A stretch of DNA of 64,000 nucleotides from Nymphaea colorata (taxonomy: Eukaryota > Streptophyta > Magnoliopsida > Nymphaeales > Nymphaeaceae), in contig NC_045150.1 of the NCBI RefSeq assembly GCF_008831285.2, positions 11,203,868-11,267,867 on the forward strand, given 5' to 3'. Position 1 is the stretch's first letter. Each line of letters begins with the position of its first letter. This document shows, piece by piece, positions 12,278-25,592 of the stretch. The position numbers and the translations under genes are program-made. The notes beneath the pieces were generated by a model. The model had not been told where the DNA came from. It saw nothing but the letters and a program-made list of their open reading frames with translations, and did no database searches.

Positions 12278-12710
12278 TAGAGTCCTAGGTATGTCAATAT
12301 TTCTAATTTGAATCAGATATCCGACCAAACCGATCCAAAAAGTTGGATATGGAAAAAAAAAATATCCGATTAAGAAATTGGATTGGATTCAAATTTAATA
12401 AATGACATTCAATCAAATTTGGATTTGAATATACATAAATATCCGATCGGATTCGGATCAGATTTATTTTTATACAAATATCATGTATCTAATTCTATTA
12501 CATTTTGAAAAATGGCAAAATCTAATTCAAAAGTTGGATTCGGATTCGGATACAAATATAAAAATTGGATTCATATCATATTTGGATTGTAAAATCAGAT
12601 TTCGGGTTCAGATATAAATTTTTTTTATTTGAATCTAAATATGTGAATATCCGAAAAATGGATACGATTAAGGGTATATCCGATCTGAATTCGATCCGTT
12701 GACATCCCTA
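12278..12710. mobile_element. hAT-type MITE nested in the transposase relic
   Basis: The right end TTGACATCCCTA is the inverted complement of the family terminus TAGGGATGTCAA. The left side reads TAGAGTCCTAGGTATGTCAA, as if eight bases were inserted next to the terminus. The outer flanks GTTATAAG (12270-12277) and GCTATAAG (12711-12718) would be an 8-bp target-site duplication with one mismatch. The inside is rich in ATATCCGAT/GGATTCGGAT words and closely resembles 52369-52786. No coding capacity. Confidence 0.7.
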
Positions 12711-14179
12711 GCTATAAGGACGAGACATAATGAAATACCATGTACCCTTTATAACTCGTAATCTTAAGCTTTTAGTCATTTAACATTTACAAAACATAAA
12801 AGATCCAATGATGTATCAATATAATGTTAATGACTTGATTAGTTGGTTATACTTGTACTATTTTGTATCTTTCTTAGCAATATGGTGAAAAAACATGGAT
12901 CCTATGCATCACAACTTTAAAAAATTGCAATATGAATTCTTAGTCAAATGAGAACATAATTGGAGTATATTTGATTAAATTCATATGAAAAGGCACAATA
13001 GGGTAATGACTTAATATATATGTGCATTATAGCTTACAACTAAAGGAGAAACAAGTTATGAGTGTACAAGTTTTCAGCCCTATCTCATTGGATAATATAT
13101 GTATTTTTTTAGAATTTTATTGATGATTGGATAGGTGAGCTAAAAGATTGGTGCTAATGGTGAAGTATTTTTTTTTATATATTGAATCTTGATTAATTTA
13201 ATTTAGTACTTTACGCTTTGATGTATATTATATGCTTTATTTTTTGCTTTTTAAATGTAAGATGAACAAAACGATATAGAAATTGATTTGCTAAGGTGCA
13301 CTGAAGAAATTGAAAATGAAAGGGCGTGTTCAAAACATGTAGATGAAAAAAATGAGTAAGAGGACTTTGACTCCGGGGATTTATTTTTTATTGGATGATG
13401 AAAGTGACAATAATGATAGTGATACTAGTGAAGTCGGCGGTGACGAAGATAGAAAACACGTTTAACTTTTAAATATACATATAATGAAGTGTCAATACTG
13501 TGCAAGATGGATTCAATATTTAACCGTTTTATTGTTTTAATTGTACCTAATGTGTTTTTTTATATAGTAGGAAAAATGAATATGTATATTTGTCAAGTGC
13601 CCATAAAATTACATACAAACAAATATTACATTTTTTTGGTAGAATGATGTATTATGATGACTACCATTTTGGTAATTGTTTTCGTAAGGTGATCAGCTCA
13701 ATGAACCTGACAACATCACATAAAAATATGAAATGACATAGAATTTGGATAGTTGATATGTCGTATATTTGACATATAATAGTTGTGAAATTTGTCTTTG
13801 TTCATGATCAGTGTGACAATCAGAAAATGTGATGATTACACTTGTGTTGTGCAATGATATTTGTTGATTATTGCTGAAATTTACAAATGTATATGCATTG
13901 TGAGGTTGATTGTTGAGATTTGATATGTAATAAGTATATCAACTTCATCTGTATGTAGTGAAAGTAAAAGCACATTATAAATTTATGACCTGACCTAGTT
14001 GAGTCTCCGAGTCAACTCGCTGACCTAGTTATCTGCCGATCTAAGTCCGAATCGCGAGTTTGCCAACTTGGTTGTTATTGTGCTAATCAAACATATTGAA
14101 CATTTGTTGTTGTAATTGGATTGAGTGCATGTGCTAGCGTATCATGGTTTTTATTATTCAGCCTACAAATAGATTGATC

Positions 14180-14830
14180 ACTCTGTTGTAAACTAGATGC
14201 CATTGTGTGTCTCAAATTTTGTTTCCAAGCCATCGAAAATTATGTTGTCCCTAAGATTATAATTCTACTCAATCATACACTACATTTTTTTTTTTTGGAA
14301 TGTAGTTGAAAATCCATATTCAGCTGATTCCAGAATTAAAATCTTAAGATCAAAGTTCCAGGATTTTAATCCTGGTTCTATCAAATGCAACCAACGGATG
14401 CTACTGTATGCCTCGATTTTTTTTTTTCCAAGAGTTGTGCTATCATACAGTAGAACATAATCCCTGAGATTATAATTCTACCCAATCATACACTACTTTT
14501 TTTTTTTTTGGAATGCAGATGACAATCCATATTCAGTTGATTCCAGAATTAAAATCTTAAGATCAAAGTCCAGGATTTTACTCTTGCTTCTATCAAATGC
14601 AACCAAGGGATGCTATTGTATGTCTCAAAATTTTTTTCCGATCCATCCACAGTTGTGCTATCAAACAGTGGAACATAATCCCTGAGATTATAATTCTACC
14701 GACTCATACACGACTTCTTTTTGGAACATAGATGAAAATCCATATTCAGCTGATTCTGGAATTAAAATCCGAAGATCAAAGTCTTGGGTTTTAATAACGG
14801 TTCTATCAAATACTACCTTAGCCCCTTCAA
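14180..14830. repeat. Three tandem units of about 215 bp
   Basis: The words GATTATAATTCTAC (at 14255, 14468 and 14686), AAAATCCATATTCAGCTGATT and GGTTCTATCAAATGCAACC recur in the same order three times, with spacings of 213 and 218 bp and perhaps 85-90 percent similarity by eye. Each unit contains a T-rich tract. They may be tandem copies of a small TIR element, but no terminal repeats or target duplications could be confirmed. Confidence 0.8.
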
Positions 14831-15059
14831 ATTGATGAAATTTCTTGTGCTTTTAAATCAAAATTCAATTGATCACTTCCTCCCCTCTTTTTTTTCTCCC
14901 TCTTTGCTATTGGCTGTCTTCTTACTTGTGCGCACGTACAAAAACGCGTTGAAAAACTGTGGTAAGGCGTAATCTGGCCTGATGCGTACGCCTCGCTACG
15001 CATCAGTGCGCTGCGCGACTCTGTTTAAAAGCATGTCACAAACATTTTCTTTTCAATTT

Positions 15060-15248
15060 TAACACTTTTTCATTTTATCGTTTCTGAAAAGGGGTTTCTC
15101 AGTTCTCACTCAGTTTTCCATTTCATTTTCCCCTCAGAAAGCCCCCCTCTCTCTCCCCCGCGAACACACCGGCACCGGCGCCCGTCCCCCTCTCCGGCGA
15201 ACACGACCGTCGCTATTTCTCCGGCGGACGTTGAATCAGAGTTCCCAG
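15060..15248 (+). other. 5' leader exon of the SEC24A-like gene
   Basis: A CT-rich, locally GC-rich leader ends in CCCAG followed by GTGAGTTT (donor at 15249). A TATA-like TTTAAAAG lies at about 15024. The coding exon is preceded by an acceptor at 17831-17832, so the leader intron is about 2.6 kb. The transcription start is an estimate, and additional small leader exons cannot be excluded. Confidence 0.55.
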
Positions 15249-17832
15249 GTGAGTTTATTGTTTACCACTTTGCCCCTCTTCCTCTCCCCCTGCCTCTCTC
15301 TCTCTCTCTCTGGGTCGTTTATTGGTAAGCAGCTTCGATCTCGACTTTCCCTCTCAAATTGTCGTCTACCTTGGAATTTACGTTGTTAATTTTGGGTAGT
15401 CGTGATTCCAGATTAGAAGGTTTTTCTCTATAGGGTTTCGCTTTTGGCTGGAAGGAATTTTTTTTCTTTGAAGTTTTTTGTTTTGATCGACGAATTATTG
15501 GTTTTTTTGATGAGGATTTATGGGTTTGAGTGGTTTAGGAGATCAGATCGGTCAGGCTGAACGACGGTGTGAGTTCTGGTTGCGGAATCGGAAGGTGTTT
15601 CTTTGTGATAGATTAAGAAATTATAGATCTATAGGAGAGGACACTTCTGATTGGGACTTTCCTCTGTTTTAAGTGATTGCTTGTTGAACGCGATCTTCTT
15701 TAAAACCTGATCATGTTCTCGTGCATTCTGACCAACGGTTGTGGTGTATTATCGAGCATGGAACAACATTTATAATCTATACATGCTTTGCAGTTTTTGG
15801 TCTTGGGAGGGAAATGCTGTTGTCATTATTTGGGAATCATTCAATCTGGTGAGTGACAAAGATTCGAGGTGCCAAAAAAGATTTGGGATGTTGTGGTATT
15901 GAATCCCCCCCACCCCTATCTTGTTGATGACTTTGGCTGTTCAGAAACTTATTTGATCGTTTTCGATGCAAATGTACATTGCTTTGGTTGAACTTCTCAC
16001 TTGCACTGGAGTTCAAGTTTTCTATGCCCGTATTGGGCAGTTATAATATGTCATATAGACGACACTTGATAACAAATATACTGGGTGGATAAATTCTCTC
16101 TCTATCTCTCTTTTTGATACACATATTATGAACTAATGAGACGTCTGACTCTTCCAGTAGGTCTATTTTCAAATTTTAGATTGGTAAAAGAGCACACCTT
16201 TTGTTGAAGAACAAGGCATATAACAGCTTACCGACAACAGGAAGTTTTTGACTGTTGTGCTTGTTGTGTTGTAAGTTCTCTTTCATGGCGTGTAATTTTC
16301 TTTATGCATGGGTTTGGCTTCATTGTTCTACAATGAAAGTATATAGAACATTTGAATACTGGAACGAAATCAGATGGTCTGTATAGTCTCACATAATTCT
16401 TTACTTGCATACTTGTTATTTTGGTTTTTGTTTTTCATTTTTGACATTGTTTTTATGGATATTATATACTTCGTGAAGCTTACGCACAGCTTCGCCTCCC
16501 TTCGGAGGCTCAACTCATGGCCTTGCTTCATTGCATTTAACAACATTGGTCAACAAGATCATCATTGTCTTAAGATCATCATTGTCTTATCATTATTATT
16601 GTTTTAACTTTTATGAGTCTGCAAAATTTCAGCATTATGTGATAGTCTAGATGCAGCATCAATATGGAAATTCGACATGACCTAGTATGGATCTTGCCAT
16701 TAATCTCAACCAGTGCTTATAACTTGAGTTGCATTTCCTTGTAGAGCATGTTTGGTTCTGCATCGTGTGGAAAGGAAGGCCCTACAGGCAATGCAATTAT
16801 GGGACACATGGAACACAATTCTGGCAACCTCCCATTTTGGCAAAGTACCAAGGAATGGGCCATCTATGTTCTTCTGGAGCTTTCTTTCCACTCTCCTCTG
16901 CTCTATGCAAACAACATTTCATAGGGGGCTGGTATCGTAGGTTTATTATGGCCTGTCCGTGAATGTGCCAGAATGCTGGAACAAGGCATTCCCATTCCAC
17001 TTTCAAGTATTGAGAACCAGATGACCTCATAGAGTCTGTAGAATCTGCCAACTACACAATTGCATCAACTTACTGTCAGCCTTTAGATGTGAATGACGTG
17101 TGGTTGTTTTGTTTAAAGCAAGAAAGGAGAATCTTTTGTTTTTATGGATGTTCATATTTTTCTGAAGAAGAAGCTCATCTAATGCACTTTTGGGGTGAGT
17201 TGACATAGTCCAAAGACCCTAAATGCACACAGAGGCAAACCTTTTCATCATAAATTACATAATTATGCACTTGCATAAAGCTTATCCTCGTTCTTTGTGG
17301 AAGTATCACCATTTTAATGGGTGTTTGTTTATATTTTCAAATTTTCGATTATTTGAAATTAGAAGCTTTGGTTAAGGCCATGGCATAGTCGGTAAGATTT
17401 AATCTATGGTCAGTGGCACATGATCCTGTTATATTAGCTTCAAGTGATTGTATTTTTGGAAAAGAGGACCTTGGAAACTTTGCAACTTCAGCTTCTTTTA
17501 ATATCCCTCATTTTGATTAAAGCAACTGTGTTTGTTGCTGCAGCTGCTAGCTATCTTGTCCGGGTTGGGATGTGTTAACTTGATAATCACTCTTTTTCTC
17601 TTTCTTTTGTTATTTGTTTATTCACCACTTTTTGTTAGCTTTTTTCTCTCATTCTTTGCATCATTTTGGAAGCTATTACTGATGCCATGTGTCTATGTTC
17701 ATGTTTACTTGGAGCAGTAAGACCAGAGACGTCTTACTCAAATAGGTCTGAAGAAACATCTTGTTGCTTATGTCTTTTTGTAGCTTTATTTTTTATAGGC
17801 TTGCAATGATGTGATGTTTCAAAACTTGGCAG
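15249..17832 (+). other. Leader intron of the SEC24A-like gene
   Basis: AT-rich with T-runs, as usual for a plant first intron. A stretch at about 16730-17050 is open on both strands but shows no family motif. An ACTTCGTGAAGCTTACGCAC-type stretch at 16470-16510 looks like repeat-derived sequence. No gene is supported. Confidence 0.5.
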
Positions 17833-17881
17833 CCTTTTTCAATATGGATCATAACTAGAGGAAAAGAAGATCTCAAGCGAA

Positions 17882-20800
17882 ATGCAGCCAATGGGAAATG
17901 AAAGACCAGGGGCTCCAAATTATGGTAGTAGGCCTCCCTTCCCCATTGGAGCCCCCCCTCAAACTACCATTCCTTCTCAATCGCCTGGACCTGGACCTGT
18001 GCATGCATCTGACCCATCTTTCATTAGACCTGTAGCTCCTCCTTGGTTTGGTGGACCCCCATCTATGGTACCACCCACATCATCATACCCCTCGTATGTG
18101 GGACAGAACCAGCGTTTCCCTTCCCCACCATATCCTTCAAGTGCTCAAACCATCAATCCCTCTGGCCTGCCTGCTGCTGGTCAAGTAACACCTCCTCCTG
18201 TTACACATTTTGGAGTTAATCAAGCTGCAGTCTCTCATCCTCCAATGCAACAGGTTTTGACTCCTCCTCCTCCTGCTGCTCTTCGTCCCCAGGTTCAGAC
18301 TGCTCCAGTTCCAATGGGTCCTCCCCCAGTAGGAGCAAACTTCATGCAGCCAAGAGAACCCGCTCCTTCATCATTTGAACCGGCATTTCCTGTATCAAGA
18401 CCTGTGTCACAACCACCCATGCAACAATATCCTTTTCGTGCACCTCAAGCTGGTTATGTTCCTCCTCCACCTATGGTTAATTCTTTAGGTCAGAGTCCTA
18501 AGGATTCAATCCAAGGAGGGTTTCAGGCACTGGTTGAAGAATTTTTATCACTATCTGTAGCCCCTACACCTGGTTCAATGGACTCTGGAATTGATTCCAA
18601 ATCATTGCCAAGGCCATTTGATGGTGATGCGGTACCGAGTTCTTTTAGTGAGATGTACCCATTAAACTGCCATTCAAGATATTTGCGCTTAACAACTAGT
18701 GTGATTCCAAACTCTCAATCATTGCTGTCAAGGTGGCATTTGCCTCTAGGAGCTGTGGTTCATCCTCTTGCAGAACCTCCTGATGGGGTATGTGCATGTT
18801 CTCTTGTTCCAAAATGGTGTTTTTTGTATTTTTCTATATTTTTTCTAACCTTAACATATTATCCAAACCTTCTTGTGCTATATCCATACTGCAGGAAGAA
18901 GTGCCAGTCATTAACTTCGGACCTACAGGAATCATCCGTTGTAGAAGATGCCGAACCTATATTAATCCATATGTTACTTTTACAGATGGAGGCAGAAAGT
19001 GGAGATGCAATATATGTGCATTGTTCAACGATGGTATGTACTTGCGTAGGAGTTCTTAACTTATCCAGTTTACCACATCCACAATTGTATCATTCTGGAA
19101 GCACTCTTTCTGACCCTATGCCAAGTTTCTAGCAGCCGTCATCTGCAAGTGTCCATATTCAGGAAATTTCTAAATGCTTTTCTGATCGTCAGGTCTTTTC
19201 CATGTGTCCAGTTGTTTTGATTTAACAATCTGACGACTAAAATCAGCATACAAGAATCAATCTTATGGGTATTTCAACTGACCTCATTGTGTTAATAGTG
19301 TGAATGCAGAAGGTTTGATTACCTGTGTGTTTATTGAACTACTAGGTCTGTGTGGGAATGACTGGTTGCATAATATGGTTAGATGTTGAGATTTCATGGC
19401 CTGTTTATCAAGCTAGTAGTCTATATGATAAGAAACGTGGTTTATTGGAACTCTTTGAACATCTTGCAGGCTGAATTTGATCCAGTAAAAATAGGTACAG
19501 AACAAGGAATTTGTTAGCCTAGGGCTAATTGATCCTTGACTAGATTAGTTCTAATGATCTAGTCTTTGGCAAGTCTAACAAAACGGATAGGTTACAGCTG
19601 GTTGTTGGTGGGCCCATGGTGAAGCAACATACAAATGTTCAAGTACAACTGTTTATGAACTCAAGTGTAACTCTGTGTGATATATGCTTCTAATGCAAAA
19701 CTATATGCAGCACTGGAGAGAATGAGAAAAGAATTCTGCACAAAAACAAAAGAAAAAGAAGAGGAAGAACAAAAAATACAACTACTTTGGGTAGCAAAAT
19801 AACAAGAAAAAAAAAAAATCTGCCTCGAATGGTGTTATTAGGAAAAGGAAGAAGAAGAAAAAGATAAAAGTTGGGTAGGCGAGCATGGGCACATATAATA
19901 GGTGTATTTTTGACAAGAAGGGTGTGTGTGTCTGTGCATCTGAGATTCAAATGATATGTAGAAAAATGAATAGTTCATAGTCTTGGTTTTTGAAGATGTC
20001 TCACTTAAGGTACCACTACTGAAGACACCCTACTCTGAAATTTCATGGTTAATTGGATTTTTATGTTTGGTTCAAAATTGAATGAGCATAACTTTTTTTG
20101 GCATATCAAAGAGAAAAATCATTCTCTTCTGCCTTCTCACATAAGGAAAACACTAAAATATACTTATTAACTGTTGTAAGAACTAAGAACTAAGAAGCTA
20201 TTATGTCATTTTGTGAAGCCATCAAGTATGCTTTTGCTTTTGTAATCTCTGCATGATTCCACGTGATTCCCTTTCCTTCTCTTATCTGGATACACAATTT
20301 TTCGATTTTTCAATATACTAAATGAAAATAATGCTGGTATCTTATTTTTATCCAGTTCCTGGTGATTATTTTGCACATTTGGATGCAAATGGTAGACGCT
20401 CTGACATCGATCAACGACCTGAACTCTCAAAGGGTAGTGTAGAATTTGTTGCTCCTACCGAATATATGGTCCGGCCTCCGATGCCACCACTTTACTTTTT
20501 CCTTATTGATGTATCATTGACAGCTGTCAGAAGTGGCATGCTTGAGGTAAGAAGTTTTCTTTTAGCTCCATGAGTTTTAATTAGCTGCAGACAATAGGCA
20601 AATAGAGAAAAAAATGTAAATAAAGAAAAGAGTACTCATAGAAAAAGTTTTGCCATTAGCTACAAGCCAGCACCATCACCTTGATTTATCAAGCATCAGC
20701 TTAGCTGGTGTGGAACACTACCTACTTTACATGGAATTCAGGCATCTTTATGGATATGCTTCTGTATCACCTTTAACAAGTAATGGCAACATGAGTAGGT

Positions 20801-23800
20801 TTTGCAACATTTGTTATGTCTATCTTTTTGATCACTAAATCTCTTATTTTTTAGTTACAAGCCTTTTCTCGGGCATGGCATTGCCTTATAATAATTATTT
20901 CAGCATTTCATGCTGCAGCTATAATGGTTGCATGTTAGTTTTCTGGGTGTTCTGACTACCATTTTTTGTTGCATCGTTTCCCATCCAGATCGCCGCCAAC
21001 ACTATCAAGGCCTGTTTGAACAATCTGCCTGGATTCCCGAGGACACAGATTGGCTTCATAACATTTGACAGCACTCTACATTTCTATAACATGAAGGTTG
21101 TGGACCAACTTGGTAGTTTGGGTTTACCTTTGCTTGTTCTCTTTTTCTGAAGGACATATTCACTTTGATGCAACTCAATTTCATGTTCTGTCGTCTTCAA
21201 CAGTGAATATATTGAATTTCAAAAGTTGTTTTAACATAATGTTGCTTTCGTATTTTGTCCTGTGCCAGTCAACTTTGATGCAGCCTCAACTGATGGTTGT
21301 GGCAGATCTTGATGACATTTTCCTACCTTTGCCTGATGACCTTCTTGTCAACTTATCGGAGTCAAGAGCAGTAGTGGATGCTTTTCTGGATAGTCTGCCA
21401 TCCATGTTCCAAGGCACTGCAAATGTTGAATCTGCCTTTGGACCTGCTGTTAAGGCTGCGCAGATGGTTATGGTGTGTTTGTATTTTTTGAGTTACAATT
21501 GCATATTTTCTTTTCTAGAAATTTATGGCTTGCTAGTCGTTGTTCTAAAAGTGCAAATCAGTCTTAATGGAAAACCATTATTAACTTCCCTAACAGAGCC
21601 AACTTGGAGGAAAGTTGCTCATCTTTCAGAGTTCGTTGCCTTCACTTGGGATAGGTCGTCTAAAGCTACGTGGTGATGATATGCGTATCTATGGAACTGA
21701 TAAGGAACATACTGTACGAATACCAGAGGATCCATTTTATAAGCAAATGGCTGCAGAGCTTGTCAAGTTTCAGATTGCAGTGAATCTATATCTTTTCAAT
21801 GACAAATATGGTGATATAGCTTCTTTAGGTATTAAAATTATTGTGCAGAAATGAGCTTATTTTTCTCCCACATGTCTTCATTCATGCTCAGAAGATTTCC
21901 CTTTTGGCAGGAGCACTTGCAAAGTACACAGGAGGCCAGGTTAATTATTATCCTTCTTTTCAGGGAAATATTCACAAAGAAAAGTTCAAACATGAGCTAA
22001 TGAGGGACCTTACTAGAGAGACTGCATGGGAAGCTGTTATGCGTGTCAGGTGTGGAAAAGGTTTGTACTCATGCTCAATGGGTTTTGAAATGATTTTATT
22101 GGGAAAGTTTGAAAAGCATGTTGTACTTGCCCAATCTAATTGAAGTGGGAGCTAAATAAGTAAAAATAATCTGTTGAAAAAATAAATCTTTAAAGAAAAT
22201 ATATTGGTTTTGTTATCACATGTTATCACAATACTTTGTTTCTGAACTTTCTGTTTTTAATCTATGTCTCATGGTTTTGGGCTGGTGTGGGCATGGACAT
22301 AGGTGCAGAGTAATTTCAATGGTTGGGTGCAGGAATGTCTCTAGACTCTCTACACATGTGAGAAATTTTATTCTTCACTAAGTGCAAATCGCTTTAGCTA
22401 AGTACTTCTTCTGTGGATACCTTTCATTATACAACTTGTATGGAATCTGTTACCTCCTTGTATCAAAACCATGCAATAAGAAAATCCATATTTTTTTTGG
22501 ATGACCACAAACAATTTTCTAGGCTGAAAAAGATCAAATCTTTGATTTTCAAATGCTTATACAATAGGATATACGCCATATGTTTTTTAAGCTCCATGTT
22601 CAAACATGGAGACCCTGTCTTTGCAGTTTACTTCACAAGAACCACACTTGCGACTGAGATATTCAGCTAGAGTGCATTGTGCTCAAGCATACGTGATATT
22701 TTCATATTGATATACACTCAAAACTATAAAATTGCTACTATCTGTTTGTAATTGTTAATCAAGTAAAGGAGCACAAGTAGTGGATTAAATTGATGAGAAG
22801 GCCGGTTCACATTCGACAAAGACAGCGTAGTTACAAATAACAATTTGTGAAACAACAAAACAAGTCAAATAACAAAGCTGTACTACTAAAGCTTCAATCA
22901 TTAAGGTAATTATATTTTTAAGCTAATCTTCACCCAAGTAATATTCTTTCGATTTTCCAAAGAAGACTGGGTGTGGCCAATCTTGAAAGGGTACAATTTG
23001 GCTGAAAATAGAAATGGTTGCATTGATCACATCCAACACTACTTTAACTGTTTTTGAGCTGTGCCCATAACTGCACCCATGTCGATGTCTGTGCCTGACT
23101 GTGTTACACAAATAGAAGTATACATATGACAGTTTTATGCCTTTTCTCTTTTGGAGTTGTAACAGTTCTGCAAAACATGCCAATATTGGGGTAGGGGTAA
23201 GATTTATTTATATACAATGGTGCTAGCCTTTGTTTACTTCTTAATGTTTCAGGAGTGCGATTTACTACTTATCATGGCCATTTTATGCTGAGGTCATCCG
23301 ACTTGATGGCACTTCCAGCAGTAGATTGTGATAAAGCCTTCGCAATGCAACTTGCACTCGAGGAGACATTACTGACCACCCAGACTGTATATTTTCAAGT
23401 TGCTCTTTTGTATCCTTTGCCTTATATGGATTACTTGAATGATATTTCACCTGTCTTTTGTAATTAAAAGGTTGCAATGGAAAGTTAGCCCCTGTATTCT
23501 TCAATTAATTGTTGCAGAAAATAAGCTCAGTAGATAACATGCCTGTCGCTACTTGGAATTTGGATTATGAGTTGGGTTGTTGACTTCTTGTTACAGAAAC
23601 CTCTAATTCTTCTGTGATCAGATAAATGATCCAAAAAGCACTTCATAATTTTTTTGCATTCTTAGGTGGCTTCAGATTAGCTTGATAACAGATGACTGGT
23701 TGGCATATGAAGAAAGTGTATAATTATGATCTCTTAATCCATATGATAAGAACTGTCCTTAGCAAGTTCCAGGTATACATCCTCATCTGGTGAACGACGA

Positions 23801-25517
23801 ATACGAGTTCATACAGCAGCAGCACCTGTGGTAGCTGATCTTGGGGAGATGTACCGCCATGCTGATACTGGAGCTATTGTTACATTATTGAGTCGAATGG
23901 GTAAGTTATTGCAATATCAAGCATGTAAATTTAATGTTCTGTAATTGGAAAAAGGTGGACAAAGGGAATCTTCGTTTATAATTTTATGTTCTTTTTTGTC
24001 ATGCATTTTTTTTGCTGTAGTGTCAAAGTTATAATCTCGATGCAATTAAATGAAGAAAGGGCATCATGGAACTTGGAGCTGTCCAAAGTCCAAACCCCTG
24101 AAGTCAAGAGTTATAGAAGGTGTTAACACCCACTAAAGTGAAAAGTTAATGAGATTGGTTCAGTGCAATGAGTCAACATAGTATTGGAATTTCTAGACTT
24201 TGCTTTAACAACAAAAACCGAGCCTGTACGGATGTGATTGCACGCTGTAGAGTTCACATGTAAAAGCAAAGGGGGATAATTAAGAACTGTGCAAGCATGT
24301 CTGGCACAATCTTAAGTCTTAGATCTTCCCTAAGTTTGACAACATAGAGTCAAATAGTCCAAAAAAGGACAGTTTATGCACTGTTATTTGGAGTTGATTC
24401 ATCGATTGATTGTTGACAGTGATGCATGAGTAGTGAATGATACAGATTGAAGAGTCTTTGTGGGTGTAGGATCTGATTGCAGTTTGTTTACCATGAATTA
24501 TATATCTTATTGCTTTAGATCATGTTAATCAAAGCAGCGGAGGACATAAAAAACAAGATTACAATGGAGATTTGACAAAGATTGAATGTAAAGAAGAGTA
24601 AGTGCACATGAACAAGGAGGGTATGTTAGCTTAACGTGAAAGTCGAGCCATCCATACATGAGCACATGTGGAAATTGCTATTTCTATTTCTCAATGGGGG
24701 CAAGGGAGAGATAGAACTCAACAGTAGAGTGTTATGTTGATGTGGTGGAAGTCATCATATAGAGACTCTCACTAAATCCAACAAGAGCTTTTTACATGTT
24801 TGTATATATGTATGTAATTTTCTGCGTGGTTGTTTCTCCTTATTCCTTTCTTACATAGAATAATGTATTGTTTAAGCATAATGTACTACCTGGTGATCCA
24901 AGACTGGTGAACCTGTGTTTGTCTTTATCAAGATTTCAGAAGAGAACAACAGCAAAAAAGCAGTTGTAGCAGCTACAATGGTCATAGCTACAAAACTGAG
25001 ATAATAAATACGATACGAATTTGTAGGACTGATGGCTGCTTTCTACAATACTAATGCGATCAGTATCTTATCTCGATTGTAAGAACCTAAACTAACCAAC
25101 AAAGGTGATTTTACCTCAAATTGATTTTATTATAGTGGACAGTGCAAGAACTAGAAGACTTATTGGATATTTAAATTATAGAACCCAGCAATTAACCAAT
25201 ATGCGTCTGATTTTGCGGTACTCTTTTCAAACTAGGAAAACCTTTATGCAGATTATATGTGAAAGTGCAACCATGTTATATGTATTTTCAGGCTTTCAGA
25301 ATCAAGAGCTTCTAGTAACTTTGTAATACCCAAAAGTACTTCCAGATTTGGTTTAATTATAGAAATGCTGTTGTTTTTTTGGCCCAAATTCCGACCAGTC
25401 TGAGTAGCTGGTTATCAAATTGATGTGTGTTATTAAACCAGTGTCTAGTTGACCATGCTAGTCAATTAATCTGCCTCGTTGTTGGTCAACCCACTAACCC
25501 CGTTCTTTGAAATTTGA

Positions 25518-25592
<75 letters not shown>

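Larger units (their letters stand above)
11037..13465 (+). pseudogene. Decayed hAT-superfamily transposase gene (DUF659 to hATC type)
   Basis: Fragments in order match the plant DUF659-type hAT transposase. GWRDNRIRMLINFLIYC at 11037 corresponds to the usual GWTDxRNRxLINFLVYC. MKDANNILRMVKQAVLQVGK follows at about 11130. IIGNAANLVATRRLLK at about 11320 matches the TDNASNYxxAGxLL region. A stretch ending SLLKYKNGFRKKF-like (about 11560-11700) matches the RFATxFLxLQSLLK region. WSIFD and IHMKRHNR at about 12960 match the hATC dimerisation signature NWSxFExIHTKRRNRL, and an acidic tail ends at about 13465. Stops and frameshifts break every part, the cysteine/histidine segment after TDN is lost, and a (TA)24 tract and a 433-bp MITE interrupt it. 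It is a dead element; its ends were not found. Confidence 0.75.

Noticed and set aside
14180-14830. Regularly spaced repeats that might suggest a CRISPR array
   Set aside because: Units are about 215 bp with no short repeat-spacer pattern, in a plant genome.
16706-17051. ORFs open on both strands in the SEC24 leader intron
   Set aside because: There is no domain, no coding-like context and no splice signals. Opposite-strand openness suggests chance or an old repeat.
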